Of a stretch of DNA of 64,000 bases, positions 43,382 through 51,159 are shown piece by piece. Positions within the stretch are counted from its first letter, which is position 1; each line of letters begins with the position of its first letter. The position numbers and the translations under genes were made by a program. Under the pieces are notes generated by a model. That model searched no databases. It had not been told where the DNA came from and worked only from the letters and a program-made list of their open reading frames with translations. The DNA comes from Candidatus Hydrogenedentota bacterium (GTDB taxonomy: Bacteria; Hydrogenedentota; Hydrogenedentia; Hydrogenedentales; CAITNO01), in assembly GCA_903893795.1 (NCBI GenBank), contig CAITNO010000110.1, forward strand, positions 1 to 64,000. Reading direction: 5' to 3'.

Positions 43382-46300
43382 TTATTGAACCGTGCTTGCC
43401 ACGCGGAATCCCACATTAAATACCTGTTGGTAGGATTCGTAGCCCAACCGGAACGAGGCCGCGGCCCGGCAGGGCCGGTCATACCAGGAGCCTCCCTTCA
43501 CGATGCGCCGGGCCTTTTCATCCGCCGTGGCAGTCCATTCCCAAACATTTCCGTGCATGTCATACAGGCCATAGGGATTGGGCGCGTAGTGGCCCACTTC
43601 GGCCGGCAGGAAGGAGCCGTCGTCGAAGCGGGCATCCTGGGGCACCCAGTTGTCGTACTTGTTCGGGTTGGGAAGCAGGTTGACCTGCACATAGGTGTTG
43701 CGCGCAAATTCGCGCAGCCGCGCATCGCCCAGATTGGCATATTTCGAGAAATCCGCGTCGATACCGCCGTACCAGAAGGGTGTATGCGTGCCCGCACGGC
43801 AGGCAAACTCCCACTGCTGTTCCGAGGGCAGAGTGAAGGTCTCGCCCGTCTTTTCAGACAGCCAGCGGCAAAAGTCCATGGCCCGGTTCCAGGACACGCG
43901 CACCACGGGCTGTTTGGAGCCGTTCACCGGATAGCCGCGCACGCCAAACTGGTAGGAGTGCATCGATTCGACCCCGCTGTCATGGGTGGTGTCGAAGCGG
44001 GAGTACTGCCCGTTGGTGATTTCAAAGCGGCCGATCCAGAAGGGTTTTGCTGAGGGCCCGGCCGGTATCTGGGCCAGTTCCAGCGTCTTACCGTCGCCCA
44101 GATCCACGCTTCGCACCGGACCGGCCTCCACCGGTGAGGCTGCCGCTTCGGGCTCCGCCACACGTTCCGGCTCCGCCGGGGGAACGATGGGTCCGTCGGG
44201 CATGCCGATTTCGGTGGGCACGACGGCCTCATGGTCCACCTCGACGTTGGCATACTTGCGCATCAGTTCGAGGCGACGGGCGGCGGGTTTTCCTGCGGCC
44301 TCCGTGCCCACGATTTCGGTCCAGGTGCCGTGATAGGGCGCGTTCAGGTCAATCCACGTGTTGATCCGGTCCCATGCCTCGGCATCGAGCGCCACGCCGT
44401 GGTGGCCCCCTTCCAGCAGTTGCACCAGTTCGGTCGTGCGTCCGTGGAATTCCATGGGCGTCAGCAGGTGGTAGTCGCTTTCGATGCCGCCCCGCCGCAC
44501 GTAACGGTGCAGGTTGGCATAGGCCACCGAGAATTTTCCGCCTATGGCCGGATTAACGCTGCCGGGGAAATCGCTCTTCCAGTCGGTAATCTTTTCCGTG
44601 CCGCGCAGGTCGGGGCGGTTGGCGTCTTTCCCGTCATGGCAGGAAAGGCAATAGCGGTCCAGCACGGGCTGCACCTCGCGGGCAAAGCTGAACCCGCGCG
44701 CCGCGCCGCGCCAGGGCGTGATGGGCACGGCCGCCCCGCGTGATGCCGCACTGCCGCGGGCGGGGGGCGTGGAGTTTTGCCGGTCATGGCAGCCCACGCA
44801 GGACACCGATTCGCCCGGCATGGCCGTGAACCAGCTCCGCATCAGTTGCAGGGCACGCCCCTGCGTGTCGAGGGGCTGCAAGGCAATGGGCTCGTTTGCA
44901 GGCACGCGGAACAGCGCCGAACCGTCCTCCTCCACCGGGACCGTGCCCAGGATGCGCTTCACGTCCCAAGGGCCGTCCATGCCCACCGCTCCCATCAGTC
45001 CGCCCATCTTGCGGTAGGCGTAACTGTAGGAAACCACCCGCAGGGCCTTGACCGTGCCGCGCGGAATGCCCGCGAGTCCTGGTCCGGAGTACACATCGGC
45101 GATATAGACGGTTGCTTCCTTGTCGCCCAACTTCACCTTGTCCGGAATCGCGGGCGGCGTCGGTCTTGCCATCACCGGCACCGGCTCCAGCAGCGCATAG
45201 CCCGGCTCCTCGCGGAGCAGCACCATGTTGTCGAAGATGTCCACGAGGTATATGCCCCAGGCCGACTGCGGGGTCGGCTGGGCGGCCACGAGGAAGTATT
45301 TGTCACTCAGCGGCCAGGGGTGCAGGAACTTGGGCCACGAATTGTCGGCAAGGTTGTCCATCGTCACCTGCGGCACCGGCTTGCCCCATCCCGGAATCCG
45401 CTGCACCGCGCCTTCGGTCTCGCTGCGGCCGAGCGCCGGGTCCAGCACCACCAGTTCGCCCATGCGCGGCACGCCGTGGTGTCCCGACACAATCGCCACC
45501 ACCTTGGTCGGATGGTTCGGAATCGGCTTTGCATACATCACCGAGGTCGGCCAGTAGGAGTTGCTGCCGTAGTACTCCATCTGTCCCGTGCCGTCGGGGT
45601 TCATGTGGAAGAGCAGCCGCGTGTTCGCGTGGGGCGTGTCGGTGTACTCCCACCGGGTGTAGAGGATGCGGCCGTTGTTCAGCACCGCGGGGTACCAGTC
45701 ATGGTCCTGGTCAAAGCACAATTGCCGCACGCCCGACCCGTCGGCGTTCACGATGCACAGATTGGCCACGCTGTCGCTACCATACACGCAGGGCACACCC
45801 TGATAGTTCGCCGTGGACGCGTAGATGATCCGCCCGTCCGGCAGGTAGCAGGACATATAGTTGTCCACATCCTCCTCGTCGCCCCGCGTCACCTGCCGCA
45901 GGGCAGAACCGTCCACGTGCAGTTCCCAGATCTGGGAACGGTCATGGCTGCCCGGCATGGAAAAGAGCAGCCGGTCGCCGTCGAAATGCAGTGCCATGTC
46001 GCCCACAAACTTGGACTTGTCCGGTCTGAAGAGCGTGCCCAGCGGGGCTTCCGGCTGTTTTAGGGAGAGGAAGTCAATCTCGTTGTCATAGTTGCCCAGC
46101 GGCAGCGAGCAGTTGCCCTGCCAATTCTGCGGCAAACCCAGGGTGTGGTCATTGGCGTTGCGTTTGACGACCAGGATGCGGTCGATGGACGACAGCAAAG
46201 GGTTGGCCAGCAGGGCATCGCGTTGAAACGCCGCCAGTTCAGCCTGAAACGCCGGGTCGTCGGCAAGCTGCGGTGCATCAGCCAGGCGCTTTTCGAAGGC

Positions 46301-46483
46301 GACGACGCGCTCAAGCCTGACGGCACCCTTGGGATAGGCTTCCGGTCCCGCCGCAGCAAAGTCGGCCACGGCCCGGTGCAGTGCCGCCAAGTCCACCGGC
46401 AGGGCGGCCCATGCGGCCCCCGCCGTCAACAACAGAAGACACGCCAGTGTCAAAGCACTGAAACGGGCTGGATACTTGCACAT
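43382..46483 (-). CDS. HzsA-like propeller/dihaem protein fused to a formylglycine-generating-enzyme-type domain
   Basis: About 1033 residues. ATG 46483 has CGGAG about 10 nt upstream; signal peptide at about 1-27. Order: a short helical region; a beta-propeller (about 95-480) with blades such as DRLLFSMPGSHDRSQIWELH and GRIIYASTANYQG; a region with two haem c motifs CVGCH (about 562-566) and CLSCH (about 612-616); a linker rich in Pro/Glu; and an FGE/sulfatase-modifying-factor fold (about 790-1033; FWIGRFEITNGQYSRF, TLPSEQQWEFACRAG, GLYDMHGNVWEWT, RIVKGGSWY). The first three parts resemble the hydrazine synthase alpha subunit and its many planctomycete relatives. The FGE fold is often a substrate-binding rather than a catalytic module. 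True hydrazine synthesis is not implied: beta and gamma subunits are absent. Confidence 0.75.
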   Translation of the reverse strand: MCKYPARFSALTLACLLLLTAGAAWAALPVDLAALHRAVADFAAAGPEAYPKGAVRLERVVAFEKRLADAPQLADDPAFQAELAAFQRDALLANPLLSSIDRILVVKRNANDHTLGLPQNWQGNCSLPLGNYDNEIDFLSLKQPEAPLGTLFRPDKSKFVGDMALHFDGDRLLFSMPGSHDRSQIWELHVDGSALRQVTRGDEEDVDNYMSCYLPDGRIIYASTANYQGVPCVYGSDSVANLCIVNADGSGVRQLCFDQDHDWYPAVLNNGRILYTRWEYTDTPHANTRLLFHMNPDGTGQMEYYGSNSYWPTSVMYAKPIPNHPTKVVAIVSGHHGVPRMGELVVLDPALGRSETEGAVQRIPGWGKPVPQVTMDNLADNSWPKFLHPWPLSDKYFLVAAQPTPQSAWGIYLVDIFDNMVLLREEPGYALLEPVPVMARPTPPAIPDKVKLGDKEATVYIADVYSGPGLAGIPRGTVKALRVVSYSYAYRKMGGLMGAVGMDGPWDVKRILGTVPVEEDGSALFRVPANEPIALQPLDTQGRALQLMRSWFTAMPGESVSCVGCHDRQNSTPPARGSAASRGAAVPITPWRGAARGFSFAREVQPVLDRYCLSCHDGKDANRPDLRGTEKITDWKSDFPGSVNPAIGGKFSVAYANLHRYVRRGGIESDYHLLTPMEFHGRTTELVQLLEGGHHGVALDAEAWDRINTWIDLNAPYHGTWTEIVGTEAAGKPAARRLELMRKYANVEVDHEAVVPTEIGMPDGPIVPPAEPERVAEPEAAASPVEAGPVRSVDLGDGKTLELAQIPAGPSAKPFWIGRFEITNGQYSRFDTTHDSGVESMHSYQFGVRGYPVNGSKQPVVRVSWNRAMDFCRWLSEKTGETFTLPSEQQWEFACRAGTHTPFWYGGIDADFSKYANLGDARLREFARNTYVQVNLLPNPNKYDNWVPQDARFDDGSFLPAEVGHYAPNPYGLYDMHGNVWEWTATADEKARRIVKGGSWYDRPCRAAASFRLGYESYQQVFNVGFRVASTVQ

Positions 46484-46861
46484 GGTCACGATACTCCGGC
46501 AAGAGACATCCCCACCGTCCTACCCATCATTCCATGATATCCGCCCGCTGTTCCGTGACGCAACGGACGCCTATTCTTTCGCGACACATCAAGGTCCGCG
46601 TCTCTTTTGACTGCGGTGGCCATGCCGCCGCTTTTCTTCGACGGAGCCATGCCCCGGCGATCCGGAGCCCGCAGGCACGGCCTGCGGGAAGAAAAGCGGT
46701 GGCATGGCCACCGCAGTCAACACAAGAACATCGGCTTCCCGCTCCATTGCATTATTCCCAGATCACATCTTCTGCTTTGTTCCTCTTCCCCCGCATCGCC
46801 CCCTGGAAATCTGGCATACTATGCGTGCGCATTCGCGCAATTCATCCAATTTGGAGACTAT
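46484..46861. other. Intergenic region with MITE-like element
   Basis: Divergent region between the HzsA-like gene and the DUF486 gene. Most of it is the long inverted repeat at 46606-46722. Open frames across it on both strands are accidental. GGAG for the DUF486 gene lies at its end. Confidence 0.5.
46606..46722. mobile_element. MITE-like long inverted repeat
   Basis: Two 33-bp arms (46606-46638 and 46690-46722) are inverted copies with one mismatch, starting TTGACTGCGGTGGCCATGCC on the left. The 51-nt centre has its own stem CCCGCAGG/CCTGCGGG (46668-46688). No transposase is encoded. Short, non-coding, terminal inverted repeats: the design of a miniature element or large REP-like unit. 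Mobility is inferred. Confidence 0.55.
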
Positions 46862-47215
46862 ATGGAAAAGTTGTACACTGTGCTGCTGTTGATTGGCTCG
46901 AACCTGTTCATGACCTACGCGTGGTACGGTCATTTGAAGGACTTGAAGGGCAGGGCGCTGTTTCTGGTTATTCTTGCAAGCTGGAGCGTGGCCTTCTTTG
47001 AATACTGCCTGCAGGTGCCCGCGAACCGTATCGGCAGCGGTGTTTTCTCGTTGGGGCAGTTGAAGGTTATCCAGGAAGTCATCACGGTGTGCGTCTTTGC
47101 GGCATTCTCGGTGGTGTACATGAAGCAACCGCTACGACTCGACTTCCTCTGGGCTGGCCTGTGCCTTGTTGCCGCGGCCTATTTCATGTTCCGCGGCGGC
47201 GCGGTGGCAAGCTGA
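46862..47215 (+). CDS. DUF486 family small membrane protein
   Basis: About 117 residues. ATG 46862 has GGAG 5 nt upstream. Four predicted transmembrane helices with the family motifs LIGSNLFMTYAWYGHLK, ILASWSVAFFEYCLQVPANRIG and LKVIQEVITVCVFAAFSVVYM. DUF486 proteins resemble small members of the drug/metabolite transporter superfamily; no substrate is known. The frame runs open to 46607 through the inverted repeat, but that part is not coding. It converges on the LOG-like gene with only 41 nt between. Confidence 0.9.
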   Translation: MEKLYTVLLLIGSNLFMTYAWYGHLKDLKGRALFLVILASWSVAFFEYCLQVPANRIGSGVFSLGQLKVIQEVITVCVFAAFSVVYMKQPLRLDFLWAGLCLVAAAYFMFRGGAVAS

Positions 47216-47234
47216 AGTTGGTCGCCCGTTCCCC

Positions 47235-47258
47235 ATTCCTAATTCCTAATTCCTAATT
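47235..47258. repeat. 7-bp tandem repeat (ATTCCTA)x3
   Basis: Three exact ATTCCTA units plus ATT, between two convergent genes. The last bases form part of the stop codon of the LOG-like gene. Possibly a slippage-prone spacer. Confidence 0.7.
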
Positions 47259-47835
47259 ATCCCGCCGCTTCGTGGTCGCCTATCACGGGGGGATTGGCCC
47301 TGAAAGACTCCACACAGCGGTGCACCAGTTGGCGCGGGTCTTCGTCGAAGAAGATGCGCGAACCAGTCGGTTTCTCTATCACCGGCAGGATGTTGTCGAT
47401 GTGGTCTGCCACGCCGCCCGAGCCGGTCAGCACGCCAATCATGCGGCCCTCGTCGTAGGCGATGGCGAACTCCCCGAGCGTTCCCGAACGGCCGCCGACG
47501 ATGATGACGATGTCGCAACTGCGCACGCCGATGGTTTCGCGGCCCATCAGCCCGGCGCCGGTGTAGATCATCACGTCGATGTGGTCGATGGGGCTGCCGT
47601 AGCGGTTGACATGCTCGTCGAAGCTCATGGCGGGCGACACGCCGATGGTGAAGCCGCCCCGTTCTTTGCAGCCGATAATGGCCTCGTGGGGCAGGCCGGG
47701 ACAGCCGCCGGTGAGGATGGCGCAGCCCTCGTCGGCTATCGCCCGTCCCAGTTCGCGGCAGCGCTCCAAGGTGCCGTCTTTCATCTGGCCGCCGGCCGAA
47801 CCCATCACCCCGACCTTGATCAAACCGCAATGCAT
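47257..47835 (-). CDS. LOG/TIGR00725-like SLOG-fold protein
   Basis: About 192 residues. Rossmann-like SLOG protein with KVGVMGSAGG near the N-terminus, LTGGCPGLPHEAI (nucleotide-phosphate loop) and GGRSGTLGEFAIAY (the GGxGTxxE-type motif of lysine decarboxylase-like/LOG proteins). Such proteins hydrolyse or bind nucleotides; LOG members release cytokinin-type bases from nucleotide monophosphates, and the role of the bacterial TIGR00725 group is unsettled. ATG 47835 is preferred; the longer frame upstream to 47988 crosses the dispersed repeat at 47909 and part of recN. Last gene of the minus-strand housekeeping run. Confidence 0.85.
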   Translation of the reverse strand: MHCGLIKVGVMGSAGGQMKDGTLERCRELGRAIADEGCAILTGGCPGLPHEAIIGCKERGGFTIGVSPAMSFDEHVNRYGSPIDHIDVMIYTGAGLMGRETIGVRSCDIVIIVGGRSGTLGEFAIAYDEGRMIGVLTGSGGVADHIDNILPVIEKPTGSRIFFDEDPRQLVHRCVESFRANPPVIGDHEAAG

Positions 47836-47908
47836 TACCGCTTCCCTTTCTCTTCCCTGGGACCGCCAATCTCCCGATTGGCCTTTTCCGGCGTGTCGGC
47901 CAGCCTCG

Positions 47909-47934
47909 GCCGGCGAGACGCCGGCGCTCCCAGT
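47909..47934. repeat. Dispersed palindromic repeat, copy 2
   Basis: Stem GCCGGCG / CGCCGGC (47909-47915, 47919-47925), loop AGA, then GCTCCCAGT (47926-47934), as in the copy at 38-64. Located between recN and the LOG-like gene. Confidence 0.6.
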
Positions 47935-47941
47935 AAAGGCA

Positions 47942-49621
47942 TTACTGCTTCCCTTTTTCCGGCATGTCGGCCAACAGCGCCCGCGCATGGCCCAGGCTGA
48001 TGTCCGAAACCGAACCGTCCAGGAGCCGCGCCACCTCGCGCTCCCGCTCGTCCGCGTCGACCCAGTCCATGCCGGTGACGGCGTGGCCGCGCACGTCGTG
48101 CTTGCTCACGGTGTAGTGTGATTTCGCGGCGGCGGCAATCTGCGCGAGATGGGTGATGCAGATGACCTGGTGCGACCGGGACAGTTCCGCCATTTTCGCC
48201 GCCACGCGCCGCGCCACCGCGCCGCCCACGCCGGCGTCGATTTCGTCAAAGACCAGCGTGGGAATGCGGTCCGCGCCCGCAAAAACGGATTTCAGCGCGA
48301 GCATGATGCGCGAAATTTCGCCGCCCGACGCCACCACGCGCAAGGGCCGGGGCCGTTCGCCCGCATTGGCCGAAAGCATGAACTCGACGCGGTCAACGCC
48401 GTGGGCGCACAGGTCGACCGGTTCGATATGGGCCTCGAAATGGGCGCCCTTCATGTCCAGATCGCGCAGCGCCGCAACCACCTGCTTGTCCAGTTTCAGG
48501 GCGGCGGCGCGCCTCGCGGCGGAAAGCCGCCCGGCGGCGTCCATGGCCCCGGCCAGCGCCGCGGTCCGTTCGCGGCGCAGTGTCTCCAGCCGCTCGTCCC
48601 GGTTCTCATAGCCCGCCAGTTCCTCCGCCGCGCGGTTGCGGTAGGCGAGCACGGCGTCCACATCGGTGCCATACTTGCGCTTGAGCGCACCAATAAGCGC
48701 CAGCCGCCGGTTGATGTCGTCCAGTTCGCCGGCATCAAATTCCATGCGCGAAGTGTGCTGCCGGATTTCCGACGCGACCGAATCGATCGTCTCGCGCGCC
48801 TCGGCCAACTGGCGCAACAGCGCGCCAAACTCATCGTCTATCTCCGACAGTTCCTCCAGGTCCTTCAGCGCGGCATCAACACCGTCGATGGCCGCGCCGG
48901 ACTCGTTGTCGTAGAGGCCGCTGTAGACTTGGTTTGCCAGCGTGAAAAGGGTTTCGGCATGGGTGATGCGGCGCAGACGCGCGCGCAGTTCATCCTCTTC
49001 GCCCGGTTGGAGTCCCGCAGCGTCGATCTCGTCCACTTCAAAGCGGAGAAACTCAGCGCGCCGGGTGCGCTCGCGGTCGTCCGTTTCCAGCGCTGCAATG
49101 TCGCGGTCAATGGCCGACAGGCGCGCCACCGCCGCCGCCACCCGGGCGGCCGCGTCTTCCGTTCCGGCGAAGGCGTCCAGCAGGTCCATCTGGCACTCGG
49201 GACGCAGCAGGGACTGGTGCTCATGCTGGCCGTGAAGGTCGACCAGTTCATCGCCCAGCGCGGCCAGCAGCGCAACGGGCACGATGCGGTCGCCCGCGTA
49301 GGCCTTGCCGCGACCGTCCGCGCTGATGCTGCGCGCCACCAGCAGCGCGCCGTCCTCCAGTTCCACCTCATGCTCGCGCAGCAGCGCCCGCAGACGGGCC
49401 GAGGGACGGTTCACGCGAAACACGGCCTCCACCCGCGCCATGGGCGCGCCGTCGCGCACCATGTCGGCCGAGGCGCGCGCGCCCAGCACGAGACCCAGCG
49501 CGCCGACGATGATGGATTTGCCCGCGCCGGTTTCGCCGGTCAGCACACTGAAACCCGGCGTGAATTCCACTTCAAGCCGGTCAATCAGGGCGTAGTTTTG
49601 GATGCGCAGCGTTTCCAGCAT
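47942..49621 (-). CDS. recN: DNA repair protein RecN
   Basis: 559 residues, normal RecN length. Walker A GETGAGKS (29-36) follows the family start MLETLRIQNYALIDRLEVEF. Long central coiled coils (about 150-390), a signature region (RVVASGGEISRIMLAL) and Walker B (PTLVFDEIDAGVGG) near the C-terminus, then HQVICITHLAQIAA. This SMC-like ATPase acts in double-strand break repair. ATG 49621 lacks a clear RBS, which suggests translational coupling to tlyA 21 nt upstream. tlyA-recN adjacency is common in bacteria. Confidence 0.97.
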   Translation of the reverse strand: MLETLRIQNYALIDRLEVEFTPGFSVLTGETGAGKSIIVGALGLVLGARASADMVRDGAPMARVEAVFRVNRPSARLRALLREHEVELEDGALLVARSISADGRGKAYAGDRIVPVALLAALGDELVDLHGQHEHQSLLRPECQMDLLDAFAGTEDAAARVAAAVARLSAIDRDIAALETDDRERTRRAEFLRFEVDEIDAAGLQPGEEDELRARLRRITHAETLFTLANQVYSGLYDNESGAAIDGVDAALKDLEELSEIDDEFGALLRQLAEARETIDSVASEIRQHTSRMEFDAGELDDINRRLALIGALKRKYGTDVDAVLAYRNRAAEELAGYENRDERLETLRRERTAALAGAMDAAGRLSAARRAAALKLDKQVVAALRDLDMKGAHFEAHIEPVDLCAHGVDRVEFMLSANAGERPRPLRVVASGGEISRIMLALKSVFAGADRIPTLVFDEIDAGVGGAVARRVAAKMAELSRSHQVICITHLAQIAAAAKSHYTVSKHDVRGHAVTGMDWVDADEREREVARLLDGSVSDISLGHARALLADMPEKGKQ

Positions 49622-49642
49622 AAGGGCGTTACCCGCGGGGGC

Positions 49643-50380
49643 TCACCGCTCGAGGCGGCGGAGATAGGCCAGAAACTCGCGGTTTCCAGCAGGCCCCAGC
49701 AAGGGAGAGGGTATCACATCGATTTCACGGAATCCCAGTGACCGCGCCAAATCGCAGACTTCCTCGACCACGCGCTCGTGCACGGCCCCGTCGCGCACGA
49801 CGCCCCCCTTGCCCACCTGTTCGCGCCCCGCCTCAAACTGCGGCTTCACCAGCGCGATGCCCGACGGGTCGTCGCCCAGCAGCGGCATTACCGAGGGAAG
49901 CACAAGCCGCAATGAAATAAAGGAGCAGTCCACCGTGAAGAAGGTGGGACGCTCTTCCAACTGTTCCGGCGTCAGGTGGCGGATATTGCAGCGTTCCAGC
50001 ACCACCACCCGGGGATCCTGGCGCAGGGCCCAGGCGAGCTGGCCGTAGCCCACATCGACGGCGTACACCCTGGCCGCGCCGTGCTGCAGGAGGCAGTCGG
50101 TGAAGCCCCCCGTGGAGGCCCCCACATCGATGGCGACCTTTCCCGTCACTTCCGGCGCAAAGGCGGCAAAGACCGCCTCCAGCTTGTCGCCGCCGCGACT
50201 GACAAAGCGCTGTGCTTCGCGCAGCACCAGTTCCATGTCCACCGAAACGCGGGAACCGGGCTTGTCCAGCACGGTACCGTCAGCCGCGCAGATCTGTCCC
50301 GTTTGGAGGAGTCCCTGCGCCTTGGAGCGGGTCACCCCGAAACGGCGCTGCACCAGCACGTCGAGCCGTTCCTTTTCCAT
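49643..50380 (-). CDS. tlyA: TlyA-family rRNA 2'-O-methyltransferase
   Basis: About 245 residues: an N-terminal S4 RNA-binding domain (about 1-60; ERLDVLVQRRFGVTRSKAQG) and an FtsJ/RrmJ-type SAM methyltransferase domain (about 62-240) with motif I DVGASTGGFTDCLLQ, VDCSFISLR and LVKPQFEAGRE. TlyA methylates cytidines of 16S/23S rRNA in mycobacteria; some homologues are called hemolysin A. ATG 50380 shares one base with the stop of the pcs gene (TGATG), so the genes are coupled. Confidence 0.95.
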   Translation of the reverse strand: MEKERLDVLVQRRFGVTRSKAQGLLQTGQICAADGTVLDKPGSRVSVDMELVLREAQRFVSRGGDKLEAVFAAFAPEVTGKVAIDVGASTGGFTDCLLQHGAARVYAVDVGYGQLAWALRQDPRVVVLERCNIRHLTPEQLEERPTFFTVDCSFISLRLVLPSVMPLLGDDPSGIALVKPQFEAGREQVGKGGVVRDGAVHERVVEEVCDLARSLGFREIDVIPSPLLGPAGNREFLAYLRRLER

Positions 50381-51159
50381 CAGGCCGCCTTTTCTGGATG
50401 CGGGCGGGGGCGCAGGGTAAGCCATGCGCAGACGGCGGCGTAGTACACGACATAGACCCAGGAAAGATTGATGAAGGGCAGGTGCCCGTGCGGATAGCGG
50501 AACAGCGCAAAGACCAGGCACAGCGCCCACAGGGAACCGAAGACCACATTGAACGCCCGCCAATGCTGTGTCCGGCTCGGATAGAGGCAGCGCAGCGGCG
50601 CAAAGGAGGCCACAGCGCAGGACAGCAGCACCACGACATTGAGCCACACGGGAGACTTCAGCATGAACATGTAGAAGATGACGATGTTCCAGTACGACGG
50701 GAAGCCGCTGAAGGTGTGATCTTCAGTCTTGGCGTCACAGCGGGCAAACTGGTAGCCCGACGAGATCAGGATGGCCGCGGCCACCGGAAAGCGCCACAGT
50801 TCCCCCGCCAGCGAAGTCATGCACAGGAAGAACGCGGGCACGACAGACCAGGTGAAATAGTCCACCACATTGTCCAGCAGCGCGCCGTCCACCGACTGCA
50901 CCACTGTCTTTACACGGAAGCGGCGCGCCAGCGCGCCGTCCACGCCGTCAATGGTTACCGTGGCGGCCATCCAGAAAAGCGATGCCACTGCGTCGCCGCT
51001 CGCTGCGGTGGTCAGCGCGAAGAGGCCGCACACGGCCCCCGAGGCGGTGAGCAGGTGCACGCTCCACGCGCGAACCAGTTCAAGACATGTAGGACAGCCG
51101 GGGGCGGTTGTCCCACATTCCTGCCCGGTATAGGGTGTCGTCATCTCGTCAGTTTTCAT
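50380..51159 (-). CDS. pcs: Phosphatidylcholine synthase-like CDP-alcohol phosphotransferase
   Basis: 259 residues with about eight transmembrane helices. The active-site motif reads DGVDGALARR ... DGALLDNVVD; between AR and the following G lie 12 residues. That matches the Pcs form DGX2DGX2ARX12GX3DX3D rather than the usual AR-X8-G spacing of PssA or PgsA. Pcs condenses CDP-diacylglycerol with choline to give phosphatidylcholine in the inner membrane. Motifs WSVHLLTASGAVCGLFAL and FTWSVVPAFFL also fit. ATG 51159 lies inside the end of mltG (11-nt overlap). Choline would have to be imported; no transporter is visible here. Confidence 0.82.
   Translation of the reverse strand: MKTDEMTTPYTGQECGTTAPGCPTCLELVRAWSVHLLTASGAVCGLFALTTAASGDAVASLFWMAATVTIDGVDGALARRFRVKTVVQSVDGALLDNVVDYFTWSVVPAFFLCMTSLAGELWRFPVAAAILISSGYQFARCDAKTEDHTFSGFPSYWNIVIFYMFMLKSPVWLNVVVLLSCAVASFAPLRCLYPSRTQHWRAFNVVFGSLWALCLVFALFRYPHGHLPFINLSWVYVVYYAAVCAWLTLRPRPHPEKAA

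Noticed and set aside
43382-46483. Anammox hydrazine synthase
   Set aside because: Only an alpha-like part is present, fused to an FGE-type domain, without beta/gamma subunits or other anammox genes.
47836-47988. N-terminal extension of the LOG-like protein
   Set aside because: It translates the dispersed palindromic repeat and the end of recN; the conserved protein begins at 47835.
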